Positions 25,180 to 34,527 are shown, counted from the first letter of the stretch. The stretch is 64,000 bases of DNA from an uncultured Acidimicrobiales bacterium (GCA_937922235.1 CAKZVC010000029.1:1-64000); one strand, 5' to 3'. Numbers and translations: made by a program. The notes: a model not told the origin generated them from the letters alone.

Positions 25180-28047
25180 TTACTGGGATACCCGGGCGAG
25201 GATTTCGGCCACGGCGTAGGCCCGGCGCATGCCCCATTGGCTCTCGGGCACATCGAGAATCGTCCAGCCGAGCTCGTGGAGTTCGATCCGCCTCGTGATC
25301 TGCTGTGCTGTTCCCGCCGGGTCGATGCGAGCATCAACGCCGATGGCAGACGCACCATCACCGACGACAAGATCGAGCTGATGACGCCCAACCTGGTAGC
25401 CAATGCGCACGGTTGCACCACCCACCCGAAGGTCGTCAGCGAGCAGGTTCACCCATGGGTCGTCGATGGCCACATCGGGCGGCGGGACCGGAGGAACGGT
25501 CGCAGCCCGAAGGTAGTCGCCCATGAGCCCAGCCGGCGGCGTAGCGAACGACGTCAACACGATGTTCTCTGCCCGAGCTCGGGTGATCATGACGTTGAAG
25601 ACGTTGGGGTCGTTGACGAACATCAGCGCAGCACGACTTGACGATTCAGCGACAGCCAACGAGACGATCATCGTGTCGCGTTCGCCGCCCTGGAACGCAT
25701 CGACTGTGCCGACCTGCAGACCGAGCGAGAGCAGCGCTTCCGGAGCGTATGCCTCGGTCAGCTTCTGGGTAATCGCTTCGGCCTGAGCAGGGAACGGGGT
25801 GATGATGCCGAGCGTGCCGAGTGCTTCCCCATCACGAACACGTTCGATTCGCCGGCCCACTTCCATCACAACAGCGGCGAGCTCGGCATGATTCACACCC
25901 TTGCGGTCCTGCTCGCCGGGGATCGTGATCTCGGTGATCGCATCGATACCTTCGTTCTTCGGATGGCGAGTCGCAACGTCGACTTGGCCGCCATAGAACC
26001 GTCTGGCGGGGAAGTCGATGATGTGCAGTCGGCTTCGATAGTGCGTGCGCAGCGTGATCGGAGGCGAGATCGCGGCGGCTGCATCAAAAACGGAGTTGAC
26101 CCGAATGTCGAACCGTGAGCGGGTTGGGCCGTCGAGGTGATAGCGGTCGGCGACGACATCGATGTCGGCACCGGTTGAGTCATGAGAGTTGTAGCGAGTC
26201 TGTTTTGGGTCGCCGACAACCACTGCGAACTTCGCTCTACCGAGCGCCGACGTCGCGTTAGGGATCTCGATCTGCGAGGCCTCGTCGAGAATCACCAGAT
26301 CGAACAGGCCGGGCGTCGATGGCAGGAACTCATCGATTTGATCAAGCGTGCCAAGCCAGATCGGTTCGGCGCTCAGCACTTGAGTCGCGTCGAGTCGACC
26401 GAGAATCTCCCGACGCGTCGCCGCCGTGCTGCGCAATGCCTGGGTCAACAAGTGCATCTGTTCCCGGTTCGAACCTCGGACTCGGTTCTCGACCATCGTG
26501 GCGGCTGACTGACCAATGACCTCCCGGGCGTTGCACAGCAGATCGACCACCGGGCCGAGAAGTTCGCCAGGAGGTTGGCGGTCATCGATGATGACGCTGC
26601 TTTCACGCAGCACCGCCATCTCAAGAGCAACGAGCGCTGTCTCGAGTTGGCCGTCGGCCGGTTGGCATAGTTCCAAGAAGGCGCTCACTGCGTGACGGCG
26701 TCGAAGTGGATTCCACGCATCGAGTTCGTTGCGAAGCTCGAGTGCTTTTGAGCGGTTCTCTTCGGTTGCCAACCCTGGAGCACGTCGGGTGATCTCGTTG
26801 AGCGTGTCGGCGGCTGGGTCGGGGAACCAGCTATCGAACTGCCTGAACGCTTGGCTGTAGGCGTTGTTCAGCTCCTCCATCGCAAAGCGTACGGCCAGAT
26901 CGCCCGGCACTTCGTCGCCTGCGGTCGGCGCCGGAAACTGATCGACAAGGCACCGTTCAAGCCGCTCAGCCATATCGCTCGCCGATTGCCCGATGCCGAA
27001 GACGACCGGGTCGGGCCCAGGCATGTCGTCAAAGAACTCACGTAACACGTCGAGGGCACGGTGTGTCTTCGTTGCTAGCAGGACTGTTCGGTTCAGCCGA
27101 ACAGCATCGAGCGCCAAGGCAGCGAGGGTTCGGCTCTTGCCCGTGCCCGGCGCGCCGGTCACGGTGATCATGCGAGTTGTTCGCGCCGCCTTCACGATGA
27201 GCTCTTGTTCGGCGTCGAGGCCAAGGACCGTCATCGGCAGCGGACCATCGTCGTGATCGACGGTGGTATGGATCGGGCGAAGGTCGGGGCGGATCAAGGT
27301 GGCAAGTGCCGTGTTCGACGTCGCTGCCGCATCGGCCCATTCGCGGATCGCGTCGGTCGTGGTGCTCGGACCATCGTCATTGTCGAGGAAAACGCCATAG
27401 CCCGGGACGATCGACAGGCCGGGCTGGCCCGCACGGTCGAACGGGTGGGTCGTAGCGACATCGACGTCGTCGATCTCGATGTTCAGCAGACGAAGCGCTC
27501 GGTCGATCCACTCCATTGTTCGTGCGTGAAGCTCGGTCCCCGGGTCGATGTAGGTGGTCGGCGCAACTAGGGGTGCCGAGCCGAGCAGCTCATGACGATC
27601 GCCGATCCGGCTGATCTTCGATGTGACCTCAAGGTCACCGGCCGGAGTCGCCAAGAGATCTTGTGTACCGGAGCCAGCGGCGTACTGCAGGTTGATCCGA
27701 CGGGTCAGCAGCGGGAAGCACACCGTTAGCGGTTCTTCATCGTCGTCGAGCACGACCGAACCGGCGACGAACAGATGGCCGAGACGCAGTTGACTATCGC
27801 CTGGCGTCAGGCTGTCGGCGAGCTTCAAGGCTTCGAGGTCGCCATCGGAGCTCAACCGAAGGCCCCGAACCGTTGTCGCGCCGCGGGTGATGTCCGAGCT
27901 CAGAAGGCGCAACCCTTCAGCCCCCAACCACGAGAGATCGGCACGCGCAGTGACGACCGATCCGAGCACGACGGGCTCGGGTGGAAGGAGTTCGCTGAGA
28001 AAACGAATGGTGTTCGGTATTGACGCCACCGATTCGTGTTGCACCAT
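25180..28047 (-). CDS. UPF1-like superfamily 1 helicase with C-terminal nuclease-like domain
   Basis: A 955-residue protein. An N-terminal region of about 280 residues of unknown fold precedes an AAA_11/AAA_12-type SF1 helicase core. Walker A VTGAPGTGKSRT lies near residue 300, the DEAS box in LVILDEASQIEIPNA near 580, and the late motif VDAFQGGERDTMIV near 785, with ITRARAENIVLTS after it. The last 90 residues (about 865-955) look like the PD-(D/E)XK domain seen on bacterial relatives (HQLDLVVGD, then IGVDARID, and ELGWTILDVPESQW), but the usual acidic-acidic-Lys triad is not clear. ATG 28047 follows AAGGAGGAG almost directly, and GTG 28044 would give better spacing. The longer frame would run into the B12 riboswitch. 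Confidence 0.85.
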   Translation of the reverse strand: MVQHESVASIPNTIRFLSELLPPEPVVLGSVVTARADLSWLGAEGLRLLSSDITRGATTVRGLRLSSDGDLEALKLADSLTPGDSQLRLGHLFVAGSVVLDDDEEPLTVCFPLLTRRINLQYAAGSGTQDLLATPAGDLEVTSKISRIGDRHELLGSAPLVAPTTYIDPGTELHARTMEWIDRALRLLNIEIDDVDVATTHPFDRAGQPGLSIVPGYGVFLDNDDGPSTTTDAIREWADAAATSNTALATLIRPDLRPIHTTVDHDDGPLPMTVLGLDAEQELIVKAARTTRMITVTGAPGTGKSRTLAALALDAVRLNRTVLLATKTHRALDVLREFFDDMPGPDPVVFGIGQSASDMAERLERCLVDQFPAPTAGDEVPGDLAVRFAMEELNNAYSQAFRQFDSWFPDPAADTLNEITRRAPGLATEENRSKALELRNELDAWNPLRRRHAVSAFLELCQPADGQLETALVALEMAVLRESSVIIDDRQPPGELLGPVVDLLCNAREVIGQSAATMVENRVRGSNREQMHLLTQALRSTAATRREILGRLDATQVLSAEPIWLGTLDQIDEFLPSTPGLFDLVILDEASQIEIPNATSALGRAKFAVVVGDPKQTRYNSHDSTGADIDVVADRYHLDGPTRSRFDIRVNSVFDAAAAISPPITLRTHYRSRLHIIDFPARRFYGGQVDVATRHPKNEGIDAITEITIPGEQDRKGVNHAELAAVVMEVGRRIERVRDGEALGTLGIITPFPAQAEAITQKLTEAYAPEALLSLGLQVGTVDAFQGGERDTMIVSLAVAESSSRAALMFVNDPNVFNVMITRARAENIVLTSFATPPAGLMGDYLRAATVPPVPPPDVAIDDPWVNLLADDLRVGGATVRIGYQVGRHQLDLVVGDGASAIGVDARIDPAGTAQQITRRIELHELGWTILDVPESQWGMRRAYAVAEILARVSQ

Positions 28048-28078
28048 CTCCTCCTTTTCGGCAGAACGCCGCAAAACA

Positions 28079-28195
28079 TTCGCCATCGGTACACTGCTGG
28101 CTGGTTGTGAACCGAAGTCCGGTGAGATCCCGGCACTGTCCCGCAACGGTGATGTTTCACTATGAAACGAGTCCGGTCGAGTTCACCGCCACAAA
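28079..28195 (+). promoter_or_regulatory. Cobalamin riboswitch
   Basis: The leader of btuF contains the B12-box core, AGTCCGGTGAGATCCCGGCA followed by CTGTCCCGCAACGGTGA (about 28111-28150). A closing segment GAGTCCGGTCGAGTTCACC (about 28170-28188) follows, and an upstream P1/P2-like arm lies near 28085-28108. This matches the adenosylcobalamin-riboswitch consensus in its short form. Downstream, CTCCT (28238-28242) can pair with AGGAG (28255-28259) of the btuF ribosome site, giving a plausible translational expression platform. Exact ends are estimated. Confidence 0.92.
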
Positions 28196-28265
28196 CACAC
28201 AACGAGACCCTCGAGGAAGGGGCTGGTCGTCACGGAACTCCTGTGCGATCGGCAAGGAGAAAACC

Positions 28266-29327
28266 ATGACTTTTCGCAAGCTGCTCGCACTACTAGCAGC
28301 ACTCACGATGTTCGCCACTGCGTGCGGTAGTACCGACGCGGCCGATGTTGTCGACTCAGCATCGGAGGCCGTCACCGACGCGGTTGACGAGGCCGGAGAC
28401 GCTATGGCCGACGAGGAGGAGGCCATGGAAGAAGGGGCCATGGAAGAAGAGGCCGACCACAGCGAAGACGCTATGGAAGAAGAATCCAGGGAAGAAGATG
28501 CGATGGAGGAAGAGGCCATGGCTGAAGAAGACGCCATGGAAGAAGAGCTTGCGAACATGAAGATCGTGTCGCTCTCTCCAACCTCAACCGAGATGCTCTT
28601 CGCCGTCGGCGCTGGCGACAAGGTCATTGCCGTCGACGCCTTCTCGAACTACCCACCAGAAGCTCCGATCACCGACCTCTCTGGCTTCGAGCCAAACGTC
28701 GAGGCCATTGCTGGCTACGAGCCAACCATTGTGTTCTCGCAGTCACCAATTGAAGGTCTTGAAGACCTCGGAATCGAGAACATGGTGCTTCCAGCAGCGG
28801 TCAGCTTCGATGACGTCTACACCCAGATCGAACAGGTCGGGGCCAAGACCGGCAACGTTGCTGCAGCAGCCGAGCTCGTTGCAAACATGCAGGGCGATAT
28901 CAAGGACGTTCTGGCAGCGCTGCCCGAGCGAGAGACTGCCCTCACCTACTACCACGAGCTCGATCCGACCCTCTTCTCGGTTACCTCGACCACGTTTGTT
29001 GGTGAGGTCTACAAGCTTCTCGGGCTCGAGAACGCTGCCGACCCAGCGGACCCAGAGGGCGAATCGTTCGGCTACCCACAGCTCAGCGAGGAGTACCTCG
29101 TGACCGCCGACCCGGACATCATCTTCCTCGCCGACACCAAGTGCTGCGAGCAGACCGCCGAAACCGTTGCTGCACGCCCGGGCTGGGATCAGCTGAGCGC
29201 CGTGAAGAATGGCAACGTCATCGAGCTCGACGATGACACCGCTAGCCGCTGGGGACCTCGTTTGGTCGAGTTCATCCAGACCGCTGGTGCAGCTGTCGCC
29301 GCTATCGAAGCCGTACCAGCGAGCTAG
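28266..29327 (+). CDS. btuF: Cobalamin ABC transporter substrate-binding lipoprotein
   Basis: A 353-residue lipoprotein of the BtuF/FhuD class III binding-protein family. The lipobox TMFATACGS puts the Cys near residue 20. An acidic, methionine-rich low-complexity stretch (about residues 45-97, repeated AMEEE units) links it to the binding fold, which starts MKIVSLSPTSTEMLFAVGAG and contains GYEPTIVFSQSPIEGLEDLG and PDIIFLADTKCCEQT. B12 specificity is inferred from the riboswitch and the cob genes downstream. ATG 28266 follows AAGGAGA at 5 nt. The open frame extends upstream through the riboswitch and is ignored. Confidence 0.92.
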   Translation: MTFRKLLALLAALTMFATACGSTDAADVVDSASEAVTDAVDEAGDAMADEEEAMEEGAMEEEADHSEDAMEEESREEDAMEEEAMAEEDAMEEELANMKIVSLSPTSTEMLFAVGAGDKVIAVDAFSNYPPEAPITDLSGFEPNVEAIAGYEPTIVFSQSPIEGLEDLGIENMVLPAAVSFDDVYTQIEQVGAKTGNVAAAAELVANMQGDIKDVLAALPERETALTYYHELDPTLFSVTSTTFVGEVYKLLGLENAADPADPEGESFGYPQLSEEYLVTADPDIIFLADTKCCEQTAETVAARPGWDQLSAVKNGNVIELDDDTASRWGPRLVEFIQTAGAAVAAIEAVPAS

Positions 29328-29354
29328 TCACGACGCTGTAGCCACTAGGCCACC

Positions 29355-30389
29355 ATGAATGTCCGCCCCGCCGCCGCCAGGTTGTCCTGGTTGGTCGGCG
29401 CGGCGGCATTCGTGCTTTTGGCCACGGTGATGAGCGTCTCGATCGGCCCAACCTCGATCTCGCCCCGAGGGGTTCTGCTCGAGACGGTCGACGCGATACT
29501 GCCCGGCGACTTCGACTCTGGATTGACCGAACGCGAGGTCAGTATCGTGCGGGTGCTTCGCTTGCCCCGGGTGGTGCTTGGCCTTCTTGTAGGAGCGGCT
29601 CTCGCCACATCGGGAGCGACGTTCCAAGGCGTGTTTCGTAACCCGCTCGCCGACCCGTACCTCCTGGGTGTGGCGTCGGGTGGAGGCCTCGGTGCGACGA
29701 TCGCCTTCGTCTACGACCTTGGCGACGGGCGCGGCTTTCTCGACATGGTTCAGGTACTTGCTTTCGTTGGCGCACTGACCGCCGTTGGCATGACGTGGGC
29801 GATGGGTGTCCTCGGCGACCGAACTCGCGCCGCCACATCGCTCATCCTCGCAGGTGTTGCCGTCGCCAGCTTCTTCACCGCCATCCAGACCTTCCTTCAG
29901 CAAGCCTTCACCGAAGATATCCGCGAGGTCTACACCTGGTTCCTTGGCGGCCTCTCGACCTCCGGATGGGCCGAGGTGTCCCAGCTTCTCCCCTTCGCCA
30001 TCATCTGCATTGTGCTCCTTGTGGCATCGAGCCGAACGCTCGACGTCCTTGCTGTGGGCGATGAAGAAGCCACAATGCTTGGCATGTCGGTCGGGCGCAC
30101 CCGGGTGGCCCTTGCGGTGCTCGCCTCATTGCTCACCGCCGCCGCGGTGGCGGTCAGCGGGTTGATCGCGTTTGTCGGCCTTATCGTCCCGCACGCAGTT
30201 CGCTTGGTCTTTGGGTCGAGCTATCGGGTGATCGTGCCGCTGTCGGTCGCGGTTGGTGCAGGCTTCCTCACCTTGTGCGATCTGTTTGCCCGCACCGCAC
30301 TGACGCCAGCTGAACTCCCGATCGGTGTGGTGACCGCGTTCTTCGGAGCGCCGTTCTTCATCGTGATCTTGAGGACGGCGAACAAATGA
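29355..30389 (+). CDS. btuC: Cobalamin ABC transporter permease
   Basis: A 344-residue FecCD/BtuC-family permease with about ten membrane helices. Family hallmarks include RLPRVVLGLLVGAALATSG, FRNPLADPYLLGVASGGGLG, the coupling-region segment GMSVGRTRVAL, and GLIAFVGLIVPHAVRLVFG near the end. It works as a dimer with BtuD to import B12 delivered by BtuF. It begins 27 nt after btuF and overlaps the ATPase gene by 4 nt. Confidence 0.94.
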   Translation: MNVRPAAARLSWLVGAAAFVLLATVMSVSIGPTSISPRGVLLETVDAILPGDFDSGLTEREVSIVRVLRLPRVVLGLLVGAALATSGATFQGVFRNPLADPYLLGVASGGGLGATIAFVYDLGDGRGFLDMVQVLAFVGALTAVGMTWAMGVLGDRTRAATSLILAGVAVASFFTAIQTFLQQAFTEDIREVYTWFLGGLSTSGWAEVSQLLPFAIICIVLLVASSRTLDVLAVGDEEATMLGMSVGRTRVALAVLASLLTAAAVAVSGLIAFVGLIVPHAVRLVFGSSYRVIVPLSVAVGAGFLTLCDLFARTALTPAELPIGVVTAFFGAPFFIVILRTANK

Positions 30390-31834
30390 CCGTCACCGTT
30401 CGCAACATCGGGGTCGCCATAAAGGACGTCACCCTCCTCAACGATGTGTCGCTGCAGGTGTCGCCCGGTGAGTGGGTGTCGATCATCGGACCCAACGGGG
30501 CCGGAAAGTCGACCTTGCTACGAGTGCTCGCTGGTGTGCTCGACCACGCAGGCAGCGTCGAAATCAACGGCATCGACATCGGCGGGCTCTCGCCGCGAGA
30601 ACGCTCCAAGCTTGTCTCTTGGGTTCCGCAGAGCCCAACGATTCCCCAGGGCGTCAGCGTGCTCGACTACGTCCTTCTCGGCCGTACCCCGCACCTTCAT
30701 CCTCTCGCGGCACCGAAACAGAGCGACGTCGGCATCGCCGAACAGATGCTCGAAACCCTCGACCTCGTCGACTTCGCCGGACGGCGGGTCGACACCTTGT
30801 CCGGTGGCGAGCTCCAGCGGGTGGCGATTGGGCGAGCCCTCGTGCAAGAAGCGCCGATCGTGTTGCTCGACGAACCAACGTCGGCACTCGACCTCGGCCA
30901 TCAACAAGATGTACTGATGCTGCTCGACGAGCTCCGCAAGGACGGCGACCGAACGATCATCTCGACGATGCACGACCTGACCTTGGCCGGACACTTCGCT
31001 GACCGACTGCTCCTGCTGTCACAAGGCGAAGTGGCCGCAGTTGGTCCGGCAGCGAACGTCCTCACTGAGGCACATGTTGCCGAACACTATGGCGCCAAGG
31101 TCCTCATCCGAAACGTGCAGGGCACCGTCGTCGTGTCGCCACGAATCGCAACGCCTTCATCTTTTGAACTTCCCGAACACTTCAACCAGTCCGATCTCGA
31201 CATCGAAGCATCGGCTCCGTCCAACACACCATCAACGATCTCTACAGAGGAACTAGTCATGAGCGAAAACAGCACCGAACCACTCACCGAGAACCCAGCG
31301 CAAGACAAGAGTGGGCGAGCCAAGTCGCTGGTCCTCGTGAACACCGGCGATGGCAAGGGCAAGTCGAGCGCGGCGTTCGGCGTCATGGTCCGTGGCGTCG
31401 CCCGCGACTGGAACGTTGCCGTTGTGCAGTTCGTGAAGTCGGGCAAGTGGAACGTCGGCGAAGAGAAGGTCGGACGCCAGCTCGGGGTCAACTGGTTCAA
31501 CGAGGGTGACGGGTTCACGTGGAACTCAGAAGACCTCGAGAACGACAAAGCGATCGCACAAAAGGGATGGGACACCGCACGCGATCTCATCATGGCTGGC
31601 GACCACGAACTGGTGATCCTTGACGAGCTCACCTACCTGATCAACTGGGGCTGGATCGAGGCCGACCCGGTGTACGAGACCATCACCAACCGGCCTGAGC
31701 ACGTCAACATCGTCGTCACTGGTCGCGATGCTCCAGCCGAACTCATCGACGTTGCCGACACCGTCAGCGAGGTGGTGAAGGTGAAGCACGCCTTTGATGT
31801 TGGCATTCTGGCGAAGAAGGGGATCGACTACTAG
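30386..31834 (+). CDS. btuD-cobO: BtuD ATPase fused to CobO corrinoid adenosyltransferase
   Basis: One 482-codon open frame encodes two enzymes. Residues 1-255 are an ABC ATPase (Walker A GPNGAGKST near 35, signature LSGGELQR near 138, Walker B VLLDEPTSALDLG) that would power BtuC. After a Ser/Thr/Pro-rich linker, residues 310-482 are a CobO-type ATP:corrinoid adenosyltransferase (P-loop VNTGDGKGKSSAAFG, then VILDELTYLINWGW), which adds the adenosyl group to reduced corrinoids. An internal ATG at 31259 (residue 292) follows AGAGGA with a 7-nt gap, so CobO may also, or only, be made separately. There is no stop between the parts. Uptake and activation would then be physically linked. Confidence 0.9.
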   Translation: MTVTVRNIGVAIKDVTLLNDVSLQVSPGEWVSIIGPNGAGKSTLLRVLAGVLDHAGSVEINGIDIGGLSPRERSKLVSWVPQSPTIPQGVSVLDYVLLGRTPHLHPLAAPKQSDVGIAEQMLETLDLVDFAGRRVDTLSGGELQRVAIGRALVQEAPIVLLDEPTSALDLGHQQDVLMLLDELRKDGDRTIISTMHDLTLAGHFADRLLLLSQGEVAAVGPAANVLTEAHVAEHYGAKVLIRNVQGTVVVSPRIATPSSFELPEHFNQSDLDIEASAPSNTPSTISTEELVMSENSTEPLTENPAQDKSGRAKSLVLVNTGDGKGKSSAAFGVMVRGVARDWNVAVVQFVKSGKWNVGEEKVGRQLGVNWFNEGDGFTWNSEDLENDKAIAQKGWDTARDLIMAGDHELVILDELTYLINWGWIEADPVYETITNRPEHVNIVVTGRDAPAELIDVADTVSEVVKVKHAFDVGILAKKGIDY

Positions 31835-31836
31835 CC

Positions 31837-32382
31837 ATGAAGCTTGGTCGTGGTTGCACGTTGTTACTCGGTGGCGCTCGGAGCGGAAAGAGCGACCTTG
31901 CGGTCAAGCTTGGCCAGGCGTGGTCGGGCGACGTCATCCTTGCGGCCACCGCAGAAGCGGGCGACGACGACATGGCGGCACGTATTGCCCGCCATCAGGC
32001 CGAGCGTCCAAGCGACTGGGGGCTGATCGAGGCACCGTTGCTCAGCGCCCAGGAGGTTGTCGCCGTCGATCCAGGAGCGCTTCTGATCATCGACTGCATC
32101 ACCTTGCTCGTGTCGAACCTGCTGCACGCCGACAAGACCGAAGCGCAGATCGACGAACACGCGTCGATCCTCACGCATTCGCTGATCAGCCGACCCTCCC
32201 CCACGATCGTGATCTCGAATGAGGTTGGCCTCGGTGTACACCCAACGTCGGAGCTTGGCCGTCAGTACCGCGACGTGCTCGGCCGCTACAACCGACGTAT
32301 CGCCGATCGAGCGCAGACGTCGCTCTTTGTCGCCGCTGGTCAAGTGATGGAGCTGCAGAACCTCGAGACCAACTGGTCGTAG
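31837..32382 (+). CDS. cobU: Adenosylcobinamide kinase/guanylyltransferase
   Basis: A 181-residue bifunctional enzyme that phosphorylates adenosylcobinamide and transfers GMP to it, preparing the nucleotide-loop assembly. Walker A LLLGGARSGKSDLA lies at residues 9-22, the metal-binding LLIIDCITLLVSNLL near 85, and the family's VISNEVGLGVHPTSELGR near 130-147. It lies 2 nt after the btuD-cobO stop and closes the riboswitch-led operon. Confidence 0.95.
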   Translation: MKLGRGCTLLLGGARSGKSDLAVKLGQAWSGDVILAATAEAGDDDMAARIARHQAERPSDWGLIEAPLLSAQEVVAVDPGALLIIDCITLLVSNLLHADKTEAQIDEHASILTHSLISRPSPTIVISNEVGLGVHPTSELGRQYRDVLGRYNRRIADRAQTSLFVAAGQVMELQNLETNWS

Positions 32383-32385
32383 CGG

Positions 32386-33615
32386 TTAGGTCGCTGGCTG
32401 CTTGCGGGCAAGGCCGCGCTGCCACACGTGCGTGATCCGGTCGGCGTGACCCCACACGCTCCTGTCGTCGAGCGGGTTGGCATCGAGCGCAATCACATCG
32501 GCGTCGTATCCAGCACGAAGCTGACCGGACTTGGGCGCTTGCGGGCCAAGTGTCTCGGGCCCGTTGGCCGTTGCTGCTTCGATCGCTTGAAGGTCGGTCA
32601 TGCCCGCAGCGATGAGGTGTTCGATCTCGCGGGAGTTCTCGCCGTACATCTGGCCTGACACGAAGATGTCGCAGCCGGTGGCGATGCGCACACCCTTTTC
32701 GATGGCGATCGCCATGGCGTCCTTATGCGCAGCGCTAACCATCTTTCCCTTTTCCTGGGCGTACGGCTGAAGCATGTCGAGCTGACCCAACAGCGACTCG
32801 ACAACGAAACGGGTCGGGACGAACATGGCCCCTTGATCGACCATGATGTCGGCGGCTTCCTCATCGAGCCAGCTGCCGTGCTCGATCGTGTGGCACCCGG
32901 CGCGCAAGGCCGCCATGATTCCGGCCTTTCCGTGACAATGAGCAGCCACGATCCGTTCGGCGCGGGCCGCTTCCTCGACGATCGCCGACAGCTCCTCATC
33001 GGAGAACTGCTGATGCTGAGGATGGTCGACCTCAGACATCACCCCGCCCGAGGCACACACCTTGATGAGGCGGGCGTTCTTGCGGAGGTTGATGCGAACG
33101 GCTTTCAAGACCTCGGGCACACCGTCGCACAAGATGCTGAAGCCGAATCGGCAACCAATGTCGTGGACCACCTCGAGTGGGAGCTCGTGGATATCGGCAT
33201 GGCCACCAGTGGTCGACAGGATGCGGCCAGCCGCATACGTCCACGGCCCCCTAACTGAACCGTCCTCGATCGTCGGAGCGATCGACAGGCCCATGCCGCC
33301 AACTTCCCGAGCGCTGGTGATGCCGGCGTCGAGCATCAGCCCGATGTCGGCCACGCTACGAACAGCGCATGCGACTGGGTCAGACGAGCCGAGCGTTCCA
33401 AGGTTTGGGATCGGCATGCCCACAAAGTGCGAGTGACAATCCCATAGCCCGGGCATCACCGCTGGCACTTCGATCAGCTTGTCGTTGGCTTGGCGAGCGG
33501 GTGCGTTGGCGGTCGGCCCGGCGTAGTCGATCACGCCGTCGTGCATCACCACCGTGCCGTTCTCGATCGGCTCTCCACGACCTGGAATCAAAACGTTCGC
33601 GATGATGTGCTGCAT
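32386..33615 (-). CDS. Metal-dependent amidohydrolase
   Basis: A 409-residue amidohydrolase-superfamily enzyme. The first metal motif is GLWDCHSHFVGM, followed by HCHGKAGIMAAL, GCHTIEHGSWLDEEAAD, and the late ATGCDIFV segment with the metal-ligand Asp. It ends with the small beta-sandwich (GYDADVIALDANPLDD). It resembles imidazolonepropionase-like or prolidase-like hydrolases. Its stop faces cobU across 3 nt. It interrupts the two cob units on the opposite strand, and a role in B12 metabolism is not indicated. Confidence 0.88.
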   Translation of the reverse strand: MQHIIANVLIPGRGEPIENGTVVMHDGVIDYAGPTANAPARQANDKLIEVPAVMPGLWDCHSHFVGMPIPNLGTLGSSDPVACAVRSVADIGLMLDAGITSAREVGGMGLSIAPTIEDGSVRGPWTYAAGRILSTTGGHADIHELPLEVVHDIGCRFGFSILCDGVPEVLKAVRINLRKNARLIKVCASGGVMSEVDHPQHQQFSDEELSAIVEEAARAERIVAAHCHGKAGIMAALRAGCHTIEHGSWLDEEAADIMVDQGAMFVPTRFVVESLLGQLDMLQPYAQEKGKMVSAAHKDAMAIAIEKGVRIATGCDIFVSGQMYGENSREIEHLIAAGMTDLQAIEAATANGPETLGPQAPKSGQLRAGYDADVIALDANPLDDRSVWGHADRITHVWQRGLARKQPAT

Positions 33616-33708
33616 GCGTCCCCCTCAGAACTGATAACTCAACGCTACTTCGCGCCCCCATAGGATCACATCACGCAGCGAACGGCCGATAGGTCGCGAT
33701 CTGGAACC

Positions 33709-34527
33709 ATGAAAGGTCCAACTATGTGGCACGCCCCTCGCCCACGCTTCTCGACTCGTACTGCGCTGCTCTGCGCCGCTCTTGCGTTCACGCTGCTGGC
33801 AACTGCATGCAGTGGTTCTGATTCGACGACCGCTTCGGAGTCCGACACACCCGCGGCAACGACGGCCGCCGACTCCTCCGACGTCAGCACCGAAGGCTCC
33901 GAGTCGTCCGATAGTGATGACGTGGGGGAAGGCGCTACCCCGACAAACGAAGCAGCGACCTCTGGGCTCGCTCCTGACACAGAATCCGACCCTGACGCCC
34001 CGGACGCCGAGCCCGACGAGACGATCGATGCCGACAGCGACGACGCGAATGACACGTCGAGCGAGAGTGGCGACACGACTGATGCACCCCAACCGGTCGA
34101 GCCAGATCCGATTGGTGGCGACCCCCGTGACGCACTCGCCCAGATCTTGCCGCTCTTCGGCATCACCGATACGGACGCAGCAATCGAATGCATCGAGCGC
34201 GAGGCTGAGAAGGACGGGATTCCGCTCGACAAGGTGACCGCCGGTGCCGGTAACGCCATGATGATCGCCGCAGTTCGATGCGACCCCAACGCGATGCGTG
34301 AAGGCTTTTCACAGTCGTTCGCCGAGATCGACACGAGCCAAATGGCCTCCACACCAGCGCAACTCGATTGTGGTCTCGAGACGCTCTTTGGATGGTTTCA
34401 AACCGTGCCGCTCACCGAGGCCGACGCAGTCTTTGAAGGTGACGCCCCACAAGAGGTCCTCGACCTCCTCGTCGACACGTGCGATATGAGCGAGTCGGAC
34501 GCCGACTTCTTCCTGAACGACGCCTAA
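33709..34527 (+). CDS. Acidic hypothetical lipoprotein before cobT
   Basis: A 272-residue lipoprotein (lipobox FTLLATACSG, Cys near residue 29). An Asp/Ser/Thr/Glu-rich disordered region follows (about 35-130). The folded C-terminal domain of about 130 residues has paired Cys residues and two repeated units (DAAIECIEREAEKDG and a similar DCGLETLFGWF region). No family recognised. It is only 18 nt upstream of cobT on the same strand and so is probably cotranscribed with cobT-cobS. I see no riboswitch in its 93-nt leader. Confidence 0.7.
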   Translation: MKGPTMWHAPRPRFSTRTALLCAALAFTLLATACSGSDSTTASESDTPAATTAADSSDVSTEGSESSDSDDVGEGATPTNEAATSGLAPDTESDPDAPDAEPDETIDADSDDANDTSSESGDTTDAPQPVEPDPIGGDPRDALAQILPLFGITDTDAAIECIEREAEKDGIPLDKVTAGAGNAMMIAAVRCDPNAMREGFSQSFAEIDTSQMASTPAQLDCGLETLFGWFQTVPLTEADAVFEGDAPQEVLDLLVDTCDMSESDADFFLNDA

